From: Colivivens sp964452915
Lineage (GTDB): Bacteria > Bacteroidota > Bacteroidia > Bacteroidales > Bacteroidaceae
Assembly (NCBI GenBank): GCA_964452915.1
Contig: CAYVNW010000008.1
Location: 5,694-69,693 of the forward strand
Direction of reading: 5' to 3'
DNA: 64,000 nt
Part shown: piece after piece, positions 25,960 through 35,016 of the stretch
Numbering within the stretch: position 1 is the first letter of the stretch
Layout of the letters: each line of letters starts with the position of its first letter
Program-made: the position numbers and the translations under genes
The notes under the pieces: model-generated
Told to the model about the DNA's origin: nothing
The model's input: the letters and a program-made list of their open reading frames with translations, nothing else
Databases searched by the model: none

Positions 25960-27717
25960 ATGTACAGATCACACACTTGTGGGGAGCTACGCCTGTCAAA
26001 CGCAGGACAAACCGTCACCCTTGCAGGATGGGTACAACGCACACGTAAAATGGGAGGCATGACATTTATTGACCTCCGCGATCGTTACGGTATAACCCAG
26101 CTTGTATTTAACGAAGAAATCAATGCGTCGCTTTGTGAAGAAGCCAACAAATTAGGCCGTGAGTTCGTAATTCAGGTAATTGGAACAGTTAACGAACGAT
26201 ACAACAAGAATCATAACATTCCAACAGGAGACATAGAGATAATCGTTGACAAGCTTACAGTTCTCAACGAAAGCGAAATACCACCTTTCACCATAGAAGA
26301 CAACACAGACGGAGGCGATGACATACGTATGAAATATCGATATCTTGACTTACGCCGTACAGCAGTCCGCAAGAATCTGGAGTTACGCCATCGCATGTGT
26401 ATCGAAATACGCAACTATCTCTCAAACCTCGGGTTTATTGAGGTAGAGACACCTGTGCTAATAGGCAGTACGCCTGAAGGTGCACGTGACTTTGTAGTTC
26501 CTTCACGAATGAATAAAGGACAATTCTATGCACTTCCACAAAGCCCGCAGACATTGAAACAGTTACTTATGGTGGCAGGCTTCGACCGTTACTTCCAAAT
26601 AGCAAAATGCTTCCGTGATGAGGACTTACGTGCCGACCGTCAGCCTGAGTTTACTCAAATAGACTGTGAAATGTCGTTTGTCACACAAGAAGACATTATT
26701 CAGACATTCGAAGGCATGGCAAAACATCTGTTTAAAGTCATTCGTGGCGTTGAGTTCAAAGAGCCATTCTTGCGCATGCCATGGATAGAGGCGATGCGCC
26801 GCTTTGGTAGTGACAAGCCTGATATGCGCTTTGGTATGGAATTCGTAGAACTGATGGATATCTTGCAGCTCGGAACATTTGCAGTGTTTGACAATGCCAA
26901 ATATATCGGAGGAATATGTGCTCCAGGCTGTGCTGTATACACACGCAAACAACTTGACCAACTCACCGACTTCGTCAAACGTCCGCAAATCGGAGCAAAA
27001 GGTATGGTTTACGCACGTGTGTTGGATGACGGAAGCGTAAAATCGAGTGTTGACAAATTCTATACTCAAGAACAGCTTCAATCACTGAAGCAAAAAATGG
27101 GAGCAAAACCAGGAGACCTCATATTGATTCTCAGTGGCGACGACGCCATGAAGACCCGCAAACAACTTTGCGAACTTCGACTTGAAATGGGCAACAGGCT
27201 TGGTTTGCGTGACAAAAACAAATTCGCCCTTCTTTGGGTTACAGAGTTTCCAATGTTTGAATGGAGCGATGAAGAGAACCGCCTAATGGCGATGCATCAC
27301 CCATTCACCCACCCTATGGATGAAGACATAGCACTTCTTGACACAAAACCAGAAGAAGTAAGAGCTGACGCCTACGACATGGTATGCAACGGTATAGAAG
27401 TAGGCGGAGGGTCAATACGAATCCATGATCCTAAGCTACAGGAAAAAATGTTTGAGATTCTTGGCTTCACTCCAGAAAAGGCACAGGAACAATTTGGATT
27501 CCTCATGAATGCATTCAAGTATGGAGCACCTCCACATGGAGGACTTGCATACGGGCTCGACCGCTGGGTCAGCATATTTGCGGGTCTCGACTCCATCCGT
27601 GACTGCATTGCATTCCCTAAGAACAACAGCGGAAGGGACGTGATGCTCGATGCGCCTGCAGCGTTAGATCAGAAACAGCTTGATGAACTTAGCATTAAGA
27701 TAGATATAAAAGAATAA
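25960..27717 (+). CDS. aspS: Aspartyl-tRNA synthetase
   Basis: A 585-residue bacterial-type class IIb synthetase. The N-terminal OB-fold for the anticodon has G-W-V-Q-R-T-R-K-M-G-G. Motif 2 is F-R-D-E-D-L-R-A-D-R-Q-P-E-F-T; a GAD insertion domain lies near residues 290-420; motif 3 is G-G-L-A-Y-G-L-D-R. Length fits the bacterial family. It has its own promoter, and yidC follows 81 bases downstream. The long form raises the usual question of discriminating or non-discriminating type, which sequence reading alone does not settle. Confidence 0.96.
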   Translation: MYRSHTCGELRLSNAGQTVTLAGWVQRTRKMGGMTFIDLRDRYGITQLVFNEEINASLCEEANKLGREFVIQVIGTVNERYNKNHNIPTGDIEIIVDKLTVLNESEIPPFTIEDNTDGGDDIRMKYRYLDLRRTAVRKNLELRHRMCIEIRNYLSNLGFIEVETPVLIGSTPEGARDFVVPSRMNKGQFYALPQSPQTLKQLLMVAGFDRYFQIAKCFRDEDLRADRQPEFTQIDCEMSFVTQEDIIQTFEGMAKHLFKVIRGVEFKEPFLRMPWIEAMRRFGSDKPDMRFGMEFVELMDILQLGTFAVFDNAKYIGGICAPGCAVYTRKQLDQLTDFVKRPQIGAKGMVYARVLDDGSVKSSVDKFYTQEQLQSLKQKMGAKPGDLILILSGDDAMKTRKQLCELRLEMGNRLGLRDKNKFALLWVTEFPMFEWSDEENRLMAMHHPFTHPMDEDIALLDTKPEEVRADAYDMVCNGIEVGGGSIRIHDPKLQEKMFEILGFTPEKAQEQFGFLMNAFKYGAPPHGGLAYGLDRWVSIFAGLDSIRDCIAFPKNNSGRDVMLDAPAALDQKQLDELSIKIDIKE

Positions 27718-27798
27718 TAATACAACCAACCACCGACACGACAACAACAGGAAATAACCTGGTTTGTCGGGAAATAGTGTGATTAAAACAGAAGCAAC

Positions 27799-29724
27799 TT
27801 GGATAAGAAAACTATTATAGGCTTTGTCTTGATGGCATTAGTGCTGGTATTGTTTATGGTATATGACAACTCTGCACGCAAGAACAAAGCAATTGAACAA
27901 CAAAAAAAACAGGTGGTAGAAGCCATCGCCCAGCAGAAATCGGACAGCATAGCAAATGAAGTCGCAGAAAAGAAAGCCCTGAAGGAAATGGAGGAACTGA
28001 CAGATTCCTCAAACGTCCTGTTCCAAGCACGCCAAGCAAACGAAGGATCAACCATCATTGAGAACGAACTGTTAAAGGTGACAATCAAAAACAAGGGAGG
28101 TCAATTGACGCGTGTGGAACTGAAAGACAAGACCTACAAAAATCAACAAGGAGGTCAGGTCGCTCTCTTCGATAAAGACGACTCCAACATGTGCTTTCTG
28201 TTTGACGGGAAAGAAAACAACATAAAGACCGACGAACTGTATTTTGCGCCATCGAATGTGACAGACTCATCAGTCGTCATGTCACTTCCTGTAGGACAAG
28301 GAAGTATCGACATTGCATACTGTCTCATACCAAACTCGTACATCCTGAAAATGGACATCAAGGCAAACAACCTTGACGGCTTCTTCTCGACAAAGACGAA
28401 GACGTTTGACATTATATGGGATGAGAACATGCGTCAGCAAGAAAAAGGTTGGGAGTTTGAGAACCGATACAGCACGATTACGACCAGGTCGACAGATGAT
28501 GACACTGACGAACTAAGTTCGTCCGGTTCAGACAAGGACAAAGACGAATTTGACGACGATGAAGACTACGAATGGGTAGCATTCAAGACACAATTCTTCA
28601 GCCAAATTCTTATTGCCGACACAAAGTTCGTCCCAACCCACTTAGCATCTAAACGGTTCAATAAAAAAGAGACAAAAGGTTACCTTAAATCATATAGTGC
28701 AGAATTGACCACCGAATTCGATACGGAGGGCAAGCGACCGACTCATCTGCACATGTACTTAGGACCGAATAAATTCTCCACCCTGAGTGAAAACGAGAAA
28801 TTCATCACATCAGAAAAAGACCTTGACCTGCAAAGCATCGTATATCTCGGATGGCCACTCATAAAGTATATTAACCGCTTCTTCATGCTTTACTTCTTTG
28901 ACTTCCTTACAAGTTTGGGAATAAACATGGGAATTGTATTGCTGATACTTACACTTGTTATCAAATTTGCCGTATTTCCTCTCATGCGCAAAAGCTATCT
29001 GTCTTCAGCACGAATGAGGGTATTGCGGCCTAAGATTGAAGAAATAAGCAAGAAATATCCAAAGCAAGAGGATGCAATGCAACGCCAGCAAGAAACGATG
29101 AAAGTATATTCTGAATACGGTGTAAGTCCAATGGGCGGATGCCTGCCTATGCTTATACAGATGCCTATTTGGATTGCACTCTTCAACTTCATACCTAACG
29201 CAATCGAACTTCGCGGACAATCATTCCTTTGGGCAGATGACCTCAGTACATACGATGATGTGATAAACTGGGGGACATACATTTGGGGAATCGGCGACCA
29301 CCTCAGTCTGTTCTGCGTACTCTGGTGTCTGTCGACTGTTGCCAACACATGGATAAGCATGCGGCAGCAAAGAGACAGTATGAGTCCGGACCAGGCGCAA
29401 CAAATGAAGATGATGCAATGGATGTCATATCTTATGCCAATTATTTTCTTCTTCACATTCAATGACTACTCAGCAGGATTGAACTACTATTACTTCATAT
29501 CAGGACTCATCTCCATACTCATGATGTGGTATCTGCGCAAAACGACCGACGACACTAAGTTGCTTGCACAATTGGAAAAACGTTACCAAGAGCGAAAGGC
29601 GAACAACAGCGGCGTGCAAAAGACATCATCACTGATGGGACGTTTACAAGCAATGGCTGAAAAGCAACAGGAAATAGTCAGACAACAGCAAGAAGAACAG
29701 CAACGCAAACAACATAAAAAATAA
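27799..29724 (+). CDS. yidC: YidC/Oxa1 membrane protein insertase
   Basis: A 641-residue insertase that places proteins into the inner membrane with or without Sec. It has an N-terminal membrane anchor, a large periplasmic domain to about residue 350, and the five-helix core with F-P-L-M-R-K-S-Y, the hydrophilic R-V-L-R-P-K-I loop and G-G-C-L-P-M-L-I-Q-M-P-I-W. The start appears to be TTG at 27799, because D-K-K-T-I-I-G-F aligns with the conserved N-terminus of Bacteroidota YidC and no ATG fits. An acidic low-complexity stretch lies at residues 229-258 in the periplasmic domain. The C-terminus is Gln/Lys-rich. The S9 peptidase gene starts two bases after the stop. Confidence 0.95.
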   Translation: MDKKTIIGFVLMALVLVLFMVYDNSARKNKAIEQQKKQVVEAIAQQKSDSIANEVAEKKALKEMEELTDSSNVLFQARQANEGSTIIENELLKVTIKNKGGQLTRVELKDKTYKNQQGGQVALFDKDDSNMCFLFDGKENNIKTDELYFAPSNVTDSSVVMSLPVGQGSIDIAYCLIPNSYILKMDIKANNLDGFFSTKTKTFDIIWDENMRQQEKGWEFENRYSTITTRSTDDDTDELSSSGSDKDKDEFDDDEDYEWVAFKTQFFSQILIADTKFVPTHLASKRFNKKETKGYLKSYSAELTTEFDTEGKRPTHLHMYLGPNKFSTLSENEKFITSEKDLDLQSIVYLGWPLIKYINRFFMLYFFDFLTSLGINMGIVLLILTLVIKFAVFPLMRKSYLSSARMRVLRPKIEEISKKYPKQEDAMQRQQETMKVYSEYGVSPMGGCLPMLIQMPIWIALFNFIPNAIELRGQSFLWADDLSTYDDVINWGTYIWGIGDHLSLFCVLWCLSTVANTWISMRQQRDSMSPDQAQQMKMMQWMSYLMPIIFFFTFNDYSAGLNYYYFISGLISILMMWYLRKTTDDTKLLAQLEKRYQERKANNSGVQKTSSLMGRLQAMAEKQQEIVRQQQEEQQRKQHKK

Positions 29725-29725
29725 T

Positions 29726-31882
29726 ATGAACAGGATACTATCAACAATAGTTCTTCTGACAATGGCAATTATCAACATACAAGCAGACGATAATTTTATT
29801 GGAAGGCAGAAGCCAGAGATCAAGGATGGGAAACTAACTCCTGAGATTCTCTGGGCAATGGGACGCATAGGAAGCTATGATGTATCGCCCGACGGGAAGT
29901 CTGTCGTATATAACGTCAGCTATTATAGTGTAAAACAAAACAAAAGTCACACCGTAATATACCGGATTAATACAGACGGAACAGGTGAGACATTGCTCAC
30001 CAGTACCACAAACAGTGAGAGTTCTCCCAAATTTTACAGTAAAGGGACAAAGATCACTTTCCTAAGTGCTGACACAGACGGAATAAGCCAATTGTGGATG
30101 ATGAATACAAACGGCAGCGAACGCAAACAAATATCATTTTTGAAGAACGATATAGAAGACTACCTATTCTCACCCGATGGAAGCAAAGTAATCCTTATAC
30201 AATCTGTGAAATCAGGAACTACCACCACCGACCTGTACCCTGACCTTGACAAAGCATCAGGAAGAGTGATTGACGAGGTTATGTTCCGCCATTGGGATGA
30301 ATATGTGGAAAGTGTGCCACATCCGTTTTTGGCCGATTTCAACGGACAGACAGTGTCAGACAAACTAACAGACTTGTTAGAAGGCACGACTTATGAATGT
30401 CCTATGAAACCTTTTGGAGGTATTGAACAGCTTGCATGGAGTAATGACTCAAAGCAAATCGCATATACTTGCAGGAAGAAAACCGGGCTGGACTATGCTG
30501 TAAGTACAGATTCCGATATATATCTGTATGACTTGCTGACTAAGAAGACAAAGAACCTGTGCAAGCCAGACGGGTACGCGGCACCAAGTTACGACTACAC
30601 TCTATCATTGAAAGATCAAGAGGTAAACAAACAAAACGGAGATCTGAGTCTTGGCTACGATATAAATCCACAATTCTCACCCGACGGTAAATATATCGCA
30701 TGGCAAAGTATGAAGCACGACGGCTACGAAAGTGACCGTAACCGGTTGTGTGTATATGAGATTGCCACAGGTAAGAAACGATATGTGACAGAGAAGTTCG
30801 ACAGCAACGTTGACTCGTATTGCTGGGGCACAACAACCGATGTCATATATTTTAATGGTGTATGGCATGGGGAGACTAATATTTATCGCACGAATTTATA
30901 TGGAGAAGTCTACAGGCTCACTAACGGGCAGTACGACTACACAGGTGTAGCTCTTTGCGGAAAAGACCTTGTATGCCCAAGACAATCAATGAAGGAGTCA
31001 CCAGAACTGTTTTTTGTTGACGGCTACAGTGGAGAAGCACGACAAATAACAGCAGAGAACAAGTATTTCACAGATAACGTTGCATGGGGAGACGTTATAC
31101 CTCGGTGGTCAAAAACAACCGATGGGAAAGAACTGCTGTCATGGATAGTACTGCCGCCTAATTTCGACAAGAGTAAAAAATACCCTACCCTGCTATTCTG
31201 TGAAGGAGGTCCACAAAGTCCTGTCAGCCAATTTTGGAGCTACAGGTGGAACATGATGATCATGGCAGCAAACGGTTACGTGGTAGTCGCTCCAAACCGA
31301 AGAGGACTTCCAGGATTCGGATCGAAGTGGAATGAAGAAATAAGTACGAACTATGGCGGTCAGTGCATGAAAGACTATTTGTCAGCTATTGATGATGCAA
31401 CAGCATATTATCCTTTCATCGACAAAGACCGTATAGGATGTGTAGGAGCTAGTTTTGGAGGCTTCAGCGTATACTATCTCGCAGGCAATCACGACAAGCG
31501 CTTCAAATGCTTCATAGCACACGATGGTATTTTTAATCTCGAACAGCAGTATCTTGAAACAGAAGAAGCATGGTTCACCAATTGGGATTTGGGAGGAGCC
31601 TTTTGGCACAAAGACAACCCTGCAGTACAACGTACATTCAGTGCATCTCCGCACCTGTTTGTAGATAAATGGGATACACCTATCCTGTGCATTTCGGGCG
31701 ATAAAGATTATCGTATACTCACATCACAAGCCATTGCTGCATTCAATGCCGCGCGCTACCGTCAGATTCCGGCAGAACTAATTATCTTTCCAGATGAAAA
31801 CCATTGGGTACTAAAGCCACAAAATGGCATATTGTGGCAACGCAGGTTCTTTGCATGGCTCGACAAATGGCTCAAGGACTAA
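29726..31882 (+). CDS. S9 family peptidase, dipeptidyl peptidase 5-like
   Basis: A 718-residue exported serine peptidase with a signal peptide of about 20 residues. The N-terminal two-thirds form a beta-propeller with S-P-D-G-K repeats; the C-terminal alpha/beta hydrolase has the nucleophile in G-A-S-F-G-G-F, the Asp in S-G-D-K-D-Y-R and the His in D-E-N-H-W-V. The closest known enzyme type is DPP5 of Porphyromonas, which removes dipeptides in the periplasm; DPP4 is less likely by its motifs. It sits ahead of three transporters, two of them peptide carriers. Confidence 0.88.
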   Translation: MNRILSTIVLLTMAIINIQADDNFIGRQKPEIKDGKLTPEILWAMGRIGSYDVSPDGKSVVYNVSYYSVKQNKSHTVIYRINTDGTGETLLTSTTNSESSPKFYSKGTKITFLSADTDGISQLWMMNTNGSERKQISFLKNDIEDYLFSPDGSKVILIQSVKSGTTTTDLYPDLDKASGRVIDEVMFRHWDEYVESVPHPFLADFNGQTVSDKLTDLLEGTTYECPMKPFGGIEQLAWSNDSKQIAYTCRKKTGLDYAVSTDSDIYLYDLLTKKTKNLCKPDGYAAPSYDYTLSLKDQEVNKQNGDLSLGYDINPQFSPDGKYIAWQSMKHDGYESDRNRLCVYEIATGKKRYVTEKFDSNVDSYCWGTTTDVIYFNGVWHGETNIYRTNLYGEVYRLTNGQYDYTGVALCGKDLVCPRQSMKESPELFFVDGYSGEARQITAENKYFTDNVAWGDVIPRWSKTTDGKELLSWIVLPPNFDKSKKYPTLLFCEGGPQSPVSQFWSYRWNMMIMAANGYVVVAPNRRGLPGFGSKWNEEISTNYGGQCMKDYLSAIDDATAYYPFIDKDRIGCVGASFGGFSVYYLAGNHDKRFKCFIAHDGIFNLEQQYLETEEAWFTNWDLGGAFWHKDNPAVQRTFSASPHLFVDKWDTPILCISGDKDYRILTSQAIAAFNAARYRQIPAELIIFPDENHWVLKPQNGILWQRRFFAWLDKWLKD

Positions 31883-31943
31883 TGTAAAGCAAACAAATCG
31901 AAGACTATAACAAATAATAAAATACAACCTAAACAATAAACAC

Positions 31944-33314
31944 ATGACTGAAATAATTAGAAAAAAACTAAGCGATTCAGCTGCCGCACGTTGGACTGCA
32001 CTTATCATCGTGTCGTTCACAATGATGTTCGCTTACTTCTTCACCGACGTAATGTCGCCCCTTGAACCACTTCTTACTGCAGCCAAAGAAGATGGAGGAC
32101 TTGGGCTTGGATGGACATCCGATGAATATGGATTCTTCTCAGGTTCATACGGATTCTTCAACGTATTTCTCCTAATGCTCTTCTTCGGGGGTATCATTCT
32201 CGATAAGTTTGGTATACGTTTCACCGGAGTTTTGGCCACAGGTTTGATGGTTGCAGGTGCACTAATCAAATGGTACGCTGTAGGCCACGACATAGAGGGA
32301 GAACTCTTTGGCTACAAGATGCAAGTTATAGTAGCATGCCTCGGCTTCGCAATATATGGCGTAGGATGCGAAATATCAGGTATCACCGTATCAAAAGTCT
32401 TAGTCAAGTGGTTCACAGGACACGAACTGGCACTTGCGATGGGCACTCAAGTAGCACTTGCACGTTTCGGAACAGCAGCTGCCTTAAGTTTCTCACTCCC
32501 GTTTGCCAAAAGTATGGGAGGAGTAAGTGCATCAGTAGGACTTGGAGCAGCAATGCTTTGCATAGCAATGATAAGCTTCCTGGTTTATTGCATTATGGAC
32601 AAGAAAGAAGACAAGGCAAGAGCAACAGTAGCCACAGAACCAGAAGAGGCATTCAAGTTCTCCGACCTGCGCTCACTGTTTACAAACCGTGGTTTCTGGT
32701 ATATTACACTGCTATGTCTTATGTTCTATGCAGGAGTATTCCCATTCCTAAAATTCGCTACTAAATTCATGATCATAAAATATGGAGTTGCTGAAGATAC
32801 CGCCGGTTGGATTCCATCAATGCTGCCATACGGCACAATCATCCTTACCCCACTCTTCGGTTTCGTCTACGACAAAATTGGTAAAGGCGCCACACTTATG
32901 GTAATAGGGTCCGTACTACTGACAATTGTCCACGTAGTGTTTGCCATTTCAGGAATCACATACGTAGCCGTAGCTATCGCAATGATGGTATTACTGGGTA
33001 TAGCATTCGGACTTGTACCGTCAGCCATGTGGCCATCTGTGCCGAAGATCATCCCAATGCAATTGCTTGGAACCGCATATTCTGTAATTTTCTTCATACA
33101 GAACATTGGGTTGGCTCTTGTACCAATCCTCATCGGTAAGGTAAATCAAGCAAATACCAATGCTGAAGGAGTTATTGACTATACACAAACAATGTCAATC
33201 TTCGCTACTTTTGGCATAATTGCGATAATCATCGCTGTTTTGTTGCAAATAGAAGACAAGAAAAAAGGATACGGCTTGCAGCAAGCAAACATAAAGAAAG
33301 AAGAAGATAAATAA
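31944..33314 (+). CDS. MFS transporter
   Basis: A 456-residue major facilitator with about twelve membrane segments. The loop 2-3 motif appears as G-I-I-L-D-K-F-G-I-R and a repeat in the second half as G-F-V-Y-D-K-I-G-K-G-A. The substrate is not readable. The gene follows the DPP5-like peptidase and precedes a POT peptide transporter by 20 bases, so a peptide or amino acid is the first guess; the overall look is similar to the MFSD1 group of dipeptide carriers, which is inference. Confidence 0.8.
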   Translation: MTEIIRKKLSDSAAARWTALIIVSFTMMFAYFFTDVMSPLEPLLTAAKEDGGLGLGWTSDEYGFFSGSYGFFNVFLLMLFFGGIILDKFGIRFTGVLATGLMVAGALIKWYAVGHDIEGELFGYKMQVIVACLGFAIYGVGCEISGITVSKVLVKWFTGHELALAMGTQVALARFGTAAALSFSLPFAKSMGGVSASVGLGAAMLCIAMISFLVYCIMDKKEDKARATVATEPEEAFKFSDLRSLFTNRGFWYITLLCLMFYAGVFPFLKFATKFMIIKYGVAEDTAGWIPSMLPYGTIILTPLFGFVYDKIGKGATLMVIGSVLLTIVHVVFAISGITYVAVAIAMMVLLGIAFGLVPSAMWPSVPKIIPMQLLGTAYSVIFFIQNIGLALVPILIGKVNQANTNAEGVIDYTQTMSIFATFGIIAIIIAVLLQIEDKKKGYGLQQANIKKEEDK

Positions 33315-33334
33315 ATAAATAACAAAAGGTAAAT

Positions 33335-34888
33335 ATGTTTGAAAACCAACCGAAGGGACTATACGCCCTCTCATTAGCCAATACAGGTGAGCGCTTCGGC
33401 TATTACACCATGCTTGCCATCTTCACCTTGTTCATGCAAGCCAAATTTGGATGGGATGAAGGAGAAGCCGGACAAGTATACTCAATATTCTTAGCAGTAG
33501 TGTACTTCGCACCATTCTTTGGTGGCATGCTTGCCGACAGAATAGGATACGGCAAATGCGTAGTCATCGGATTTATAGTCATGTTCCTTGGCTATCTTGG
33601 ATTAGCATTGCCAACAGCCGCCGACACAACAGGTATGGTAGTGATGTTTGTCGGATTAGCATTCGTATCGTTAGGCACAGGCTTGTTCAAGGGCAACCTA
33701 CAAGTACTTGTAGGCAATTTATATGACAACCCTAAATATTCTGCCAGCCGTGACTCTGCTTTCAGTCTGTTCTATATGGCAATAAACATAGGAGCTATGT
33801 TTGCGCCTGCAATGGCAAAGTGGATCACAAATACACACCTGGCACAATATGGCTATGTATATGATGCAGCAAACCACGATCCAGGTTATCTGGAGGCACT
33901 ATATAATTCATACGGACTATGCTTTGGAGTAGCATGTATATCGCTGATACTATCGGCAATTGTATATTTTTCATGCCGCAGTTGGTTCCGTCATGCTGAT
34001 GTCACGGCCAAGCAGGCAGAACAATCTAATGCCGCAATTGAAGAACTTACACCGAAACAAACAAAAGACCGTATTGTTGCACTGCTTTTGGTTTTCGCTG
34101 TAGTAATATTCTTTTGGATGGCATTCCACCAAAACGGTTCGGCACTTACGTTCTTTGCTAAGAAATACACCAACCTGTCGGTATCAGGTCCACTACGTAT
34201 AGGATTCAATATATTCAGCTTGGCACTCATTGCCATCTCCGTCTACACAGGATTCTCAGCATTTCAGGCAAAGAAAAAGAATACACGCATCATATGTATG
34301 ATTGTAACACTGGTTTTATGGGGCGGTGCATTTCTTCTATATCAAGGTATGGCAAACCCAACAGCAGCCCAGCCATCAGACTTCCAGCAATTCAATCCAT
34401 TCTTTGTTGTTGCCCTCACACCATTTAGTATGGCTTTCTTCGGAGCATTATCTAAGAGAGGAAAGGAAGTGAGTGCACCAACCAGAATAGCATGGGGCAT
34501 GGTAGTTGCAGCAATAGGCTTTGGCGTCATAACAATGGCATCAACCGGCCTAATTTCACCAATGGATCTTGGAGAGAAAAATACACAAAGCATACTGTCT
34601 CCAGGCTGGTTGATTTCCACATACTTTACGCTGACACTTGCCGAACTGCTTCTTTCACCAATGGGTATCTCATTTGTCTCAAAGGTAGCACCGCCAAAGT
34701 ACAAAGGTCTGATGATGGGCGGCTGGTTTGTAGCTACCGCTATTGGTAATTATCTGAGTGCCATTCCATCCATGCTATGGAATAAGATCCCATTGATGTA
34801 CAACTGGGGCATACTCATTGCCCTTTGCCTTATCAGTGCCGTCGTAATGTTTGCCTTACTGAAGAAACTGAAAAAAATGACTGCATAA
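33335..34888 (+). CDS. POT/PTR family peptide transporter 1 (divergent ExxER motif)
   Basis: A 517-residue proton-coupled oligopeptide transporter with about fourteen membrane segments. The family motif in helix 1, E-x-x-E-R-F-x-Y-Y, reads N-T-G-E-R-F-G-Y-Y at residues 16-24, so the first acidic residue is Asn. The later P-T-R signature region G-L-F-K-G-N-L-Q-V-L-V-G is present. The change may alter proton coupling. It follows the MFS gene by 20 bases and ends before a strong terminator. Confidence 0.88.
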   Translation: MFENQPKGLYALSLANTGERFGYYTMLAIFTLFMQAKFGWDEGEAGQVYSIFLAVVYFAPFFGGMLADRIGYGKCVVIGFIVMFLGYLGLALPTAADTTGMVVMFVGLAFVSLGTGLFKGNLQVLVGNLYDNPKYSASRDSAFSLFYMAINIGAMFAPAMAKWITNTHLAQYGYVYDAANHDPGYLEALYNSYGLCFGVACISLILSAIVYFSCRSWFRHADVTAKQAEQSNAAIEELTPKQTKDRIVALLLVFAVVIFFWMAFHQNGSALTFFAKKYTNLSVSGPLRIGFNIFSLALIAISVYTGFSAFQAKKKNTRIICMIVTLVLWGGAFLLYQGMANPTAAQPSDFQQFNPFFVVALTPFSMAFFGALSKRGKEVSAPTRIAWGMVVAAIGFGVITMASTGLISPMDLGEKNTQSILSPGWLISTYFTLTLAELLLSPMGISFVSKVAPPKYKGLMMGGWFVATAIGNYLSAIPSMLWNKIPLMYNWGILIALCLISAVVMFALLKKLKKMTA

Positions 34889-34910
34889 TACGAGGCAACA
34901 TATTCATATC

Positions 34911-34946
34911 AAAACGCACCTTAAATAATAGAGAGGTGCGTTTTTG
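34911..34946 (+). terminator. Intrinsic terminator after POT gene 1
   Basis: AAAACGCACCT (34911-34921) pairs with AGGTGCGTTTT (34934-34944), an 11-bp perfect stem with a 12-base loop and a T-tract. Confidence 0.85.
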
Positions 34947-34980
34947 TATCTGAAACAATCCACATATCAAAATAAATGCT

Positions 34981-34988
34981 TACCTTTG
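34981..34988 (+). promoter_or_regulatory. -7 box of POT gene 2
   Basis: TACCTTTG, 28 bases before the ATG at 35017, downstream of the terminator. This separates the second POT gene from the first transcript. Confidence 0.65.
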
Positions 34989-35016
34989 TAGCATAATCTA
35001 TTACACAAACGAAACA

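Noticed and set aside
27718..27798. Possible terminator between aspS and yidC (CCGACA...TGTCGG)
   Set aside because: Only six paired bases, long loop and no T-tract.
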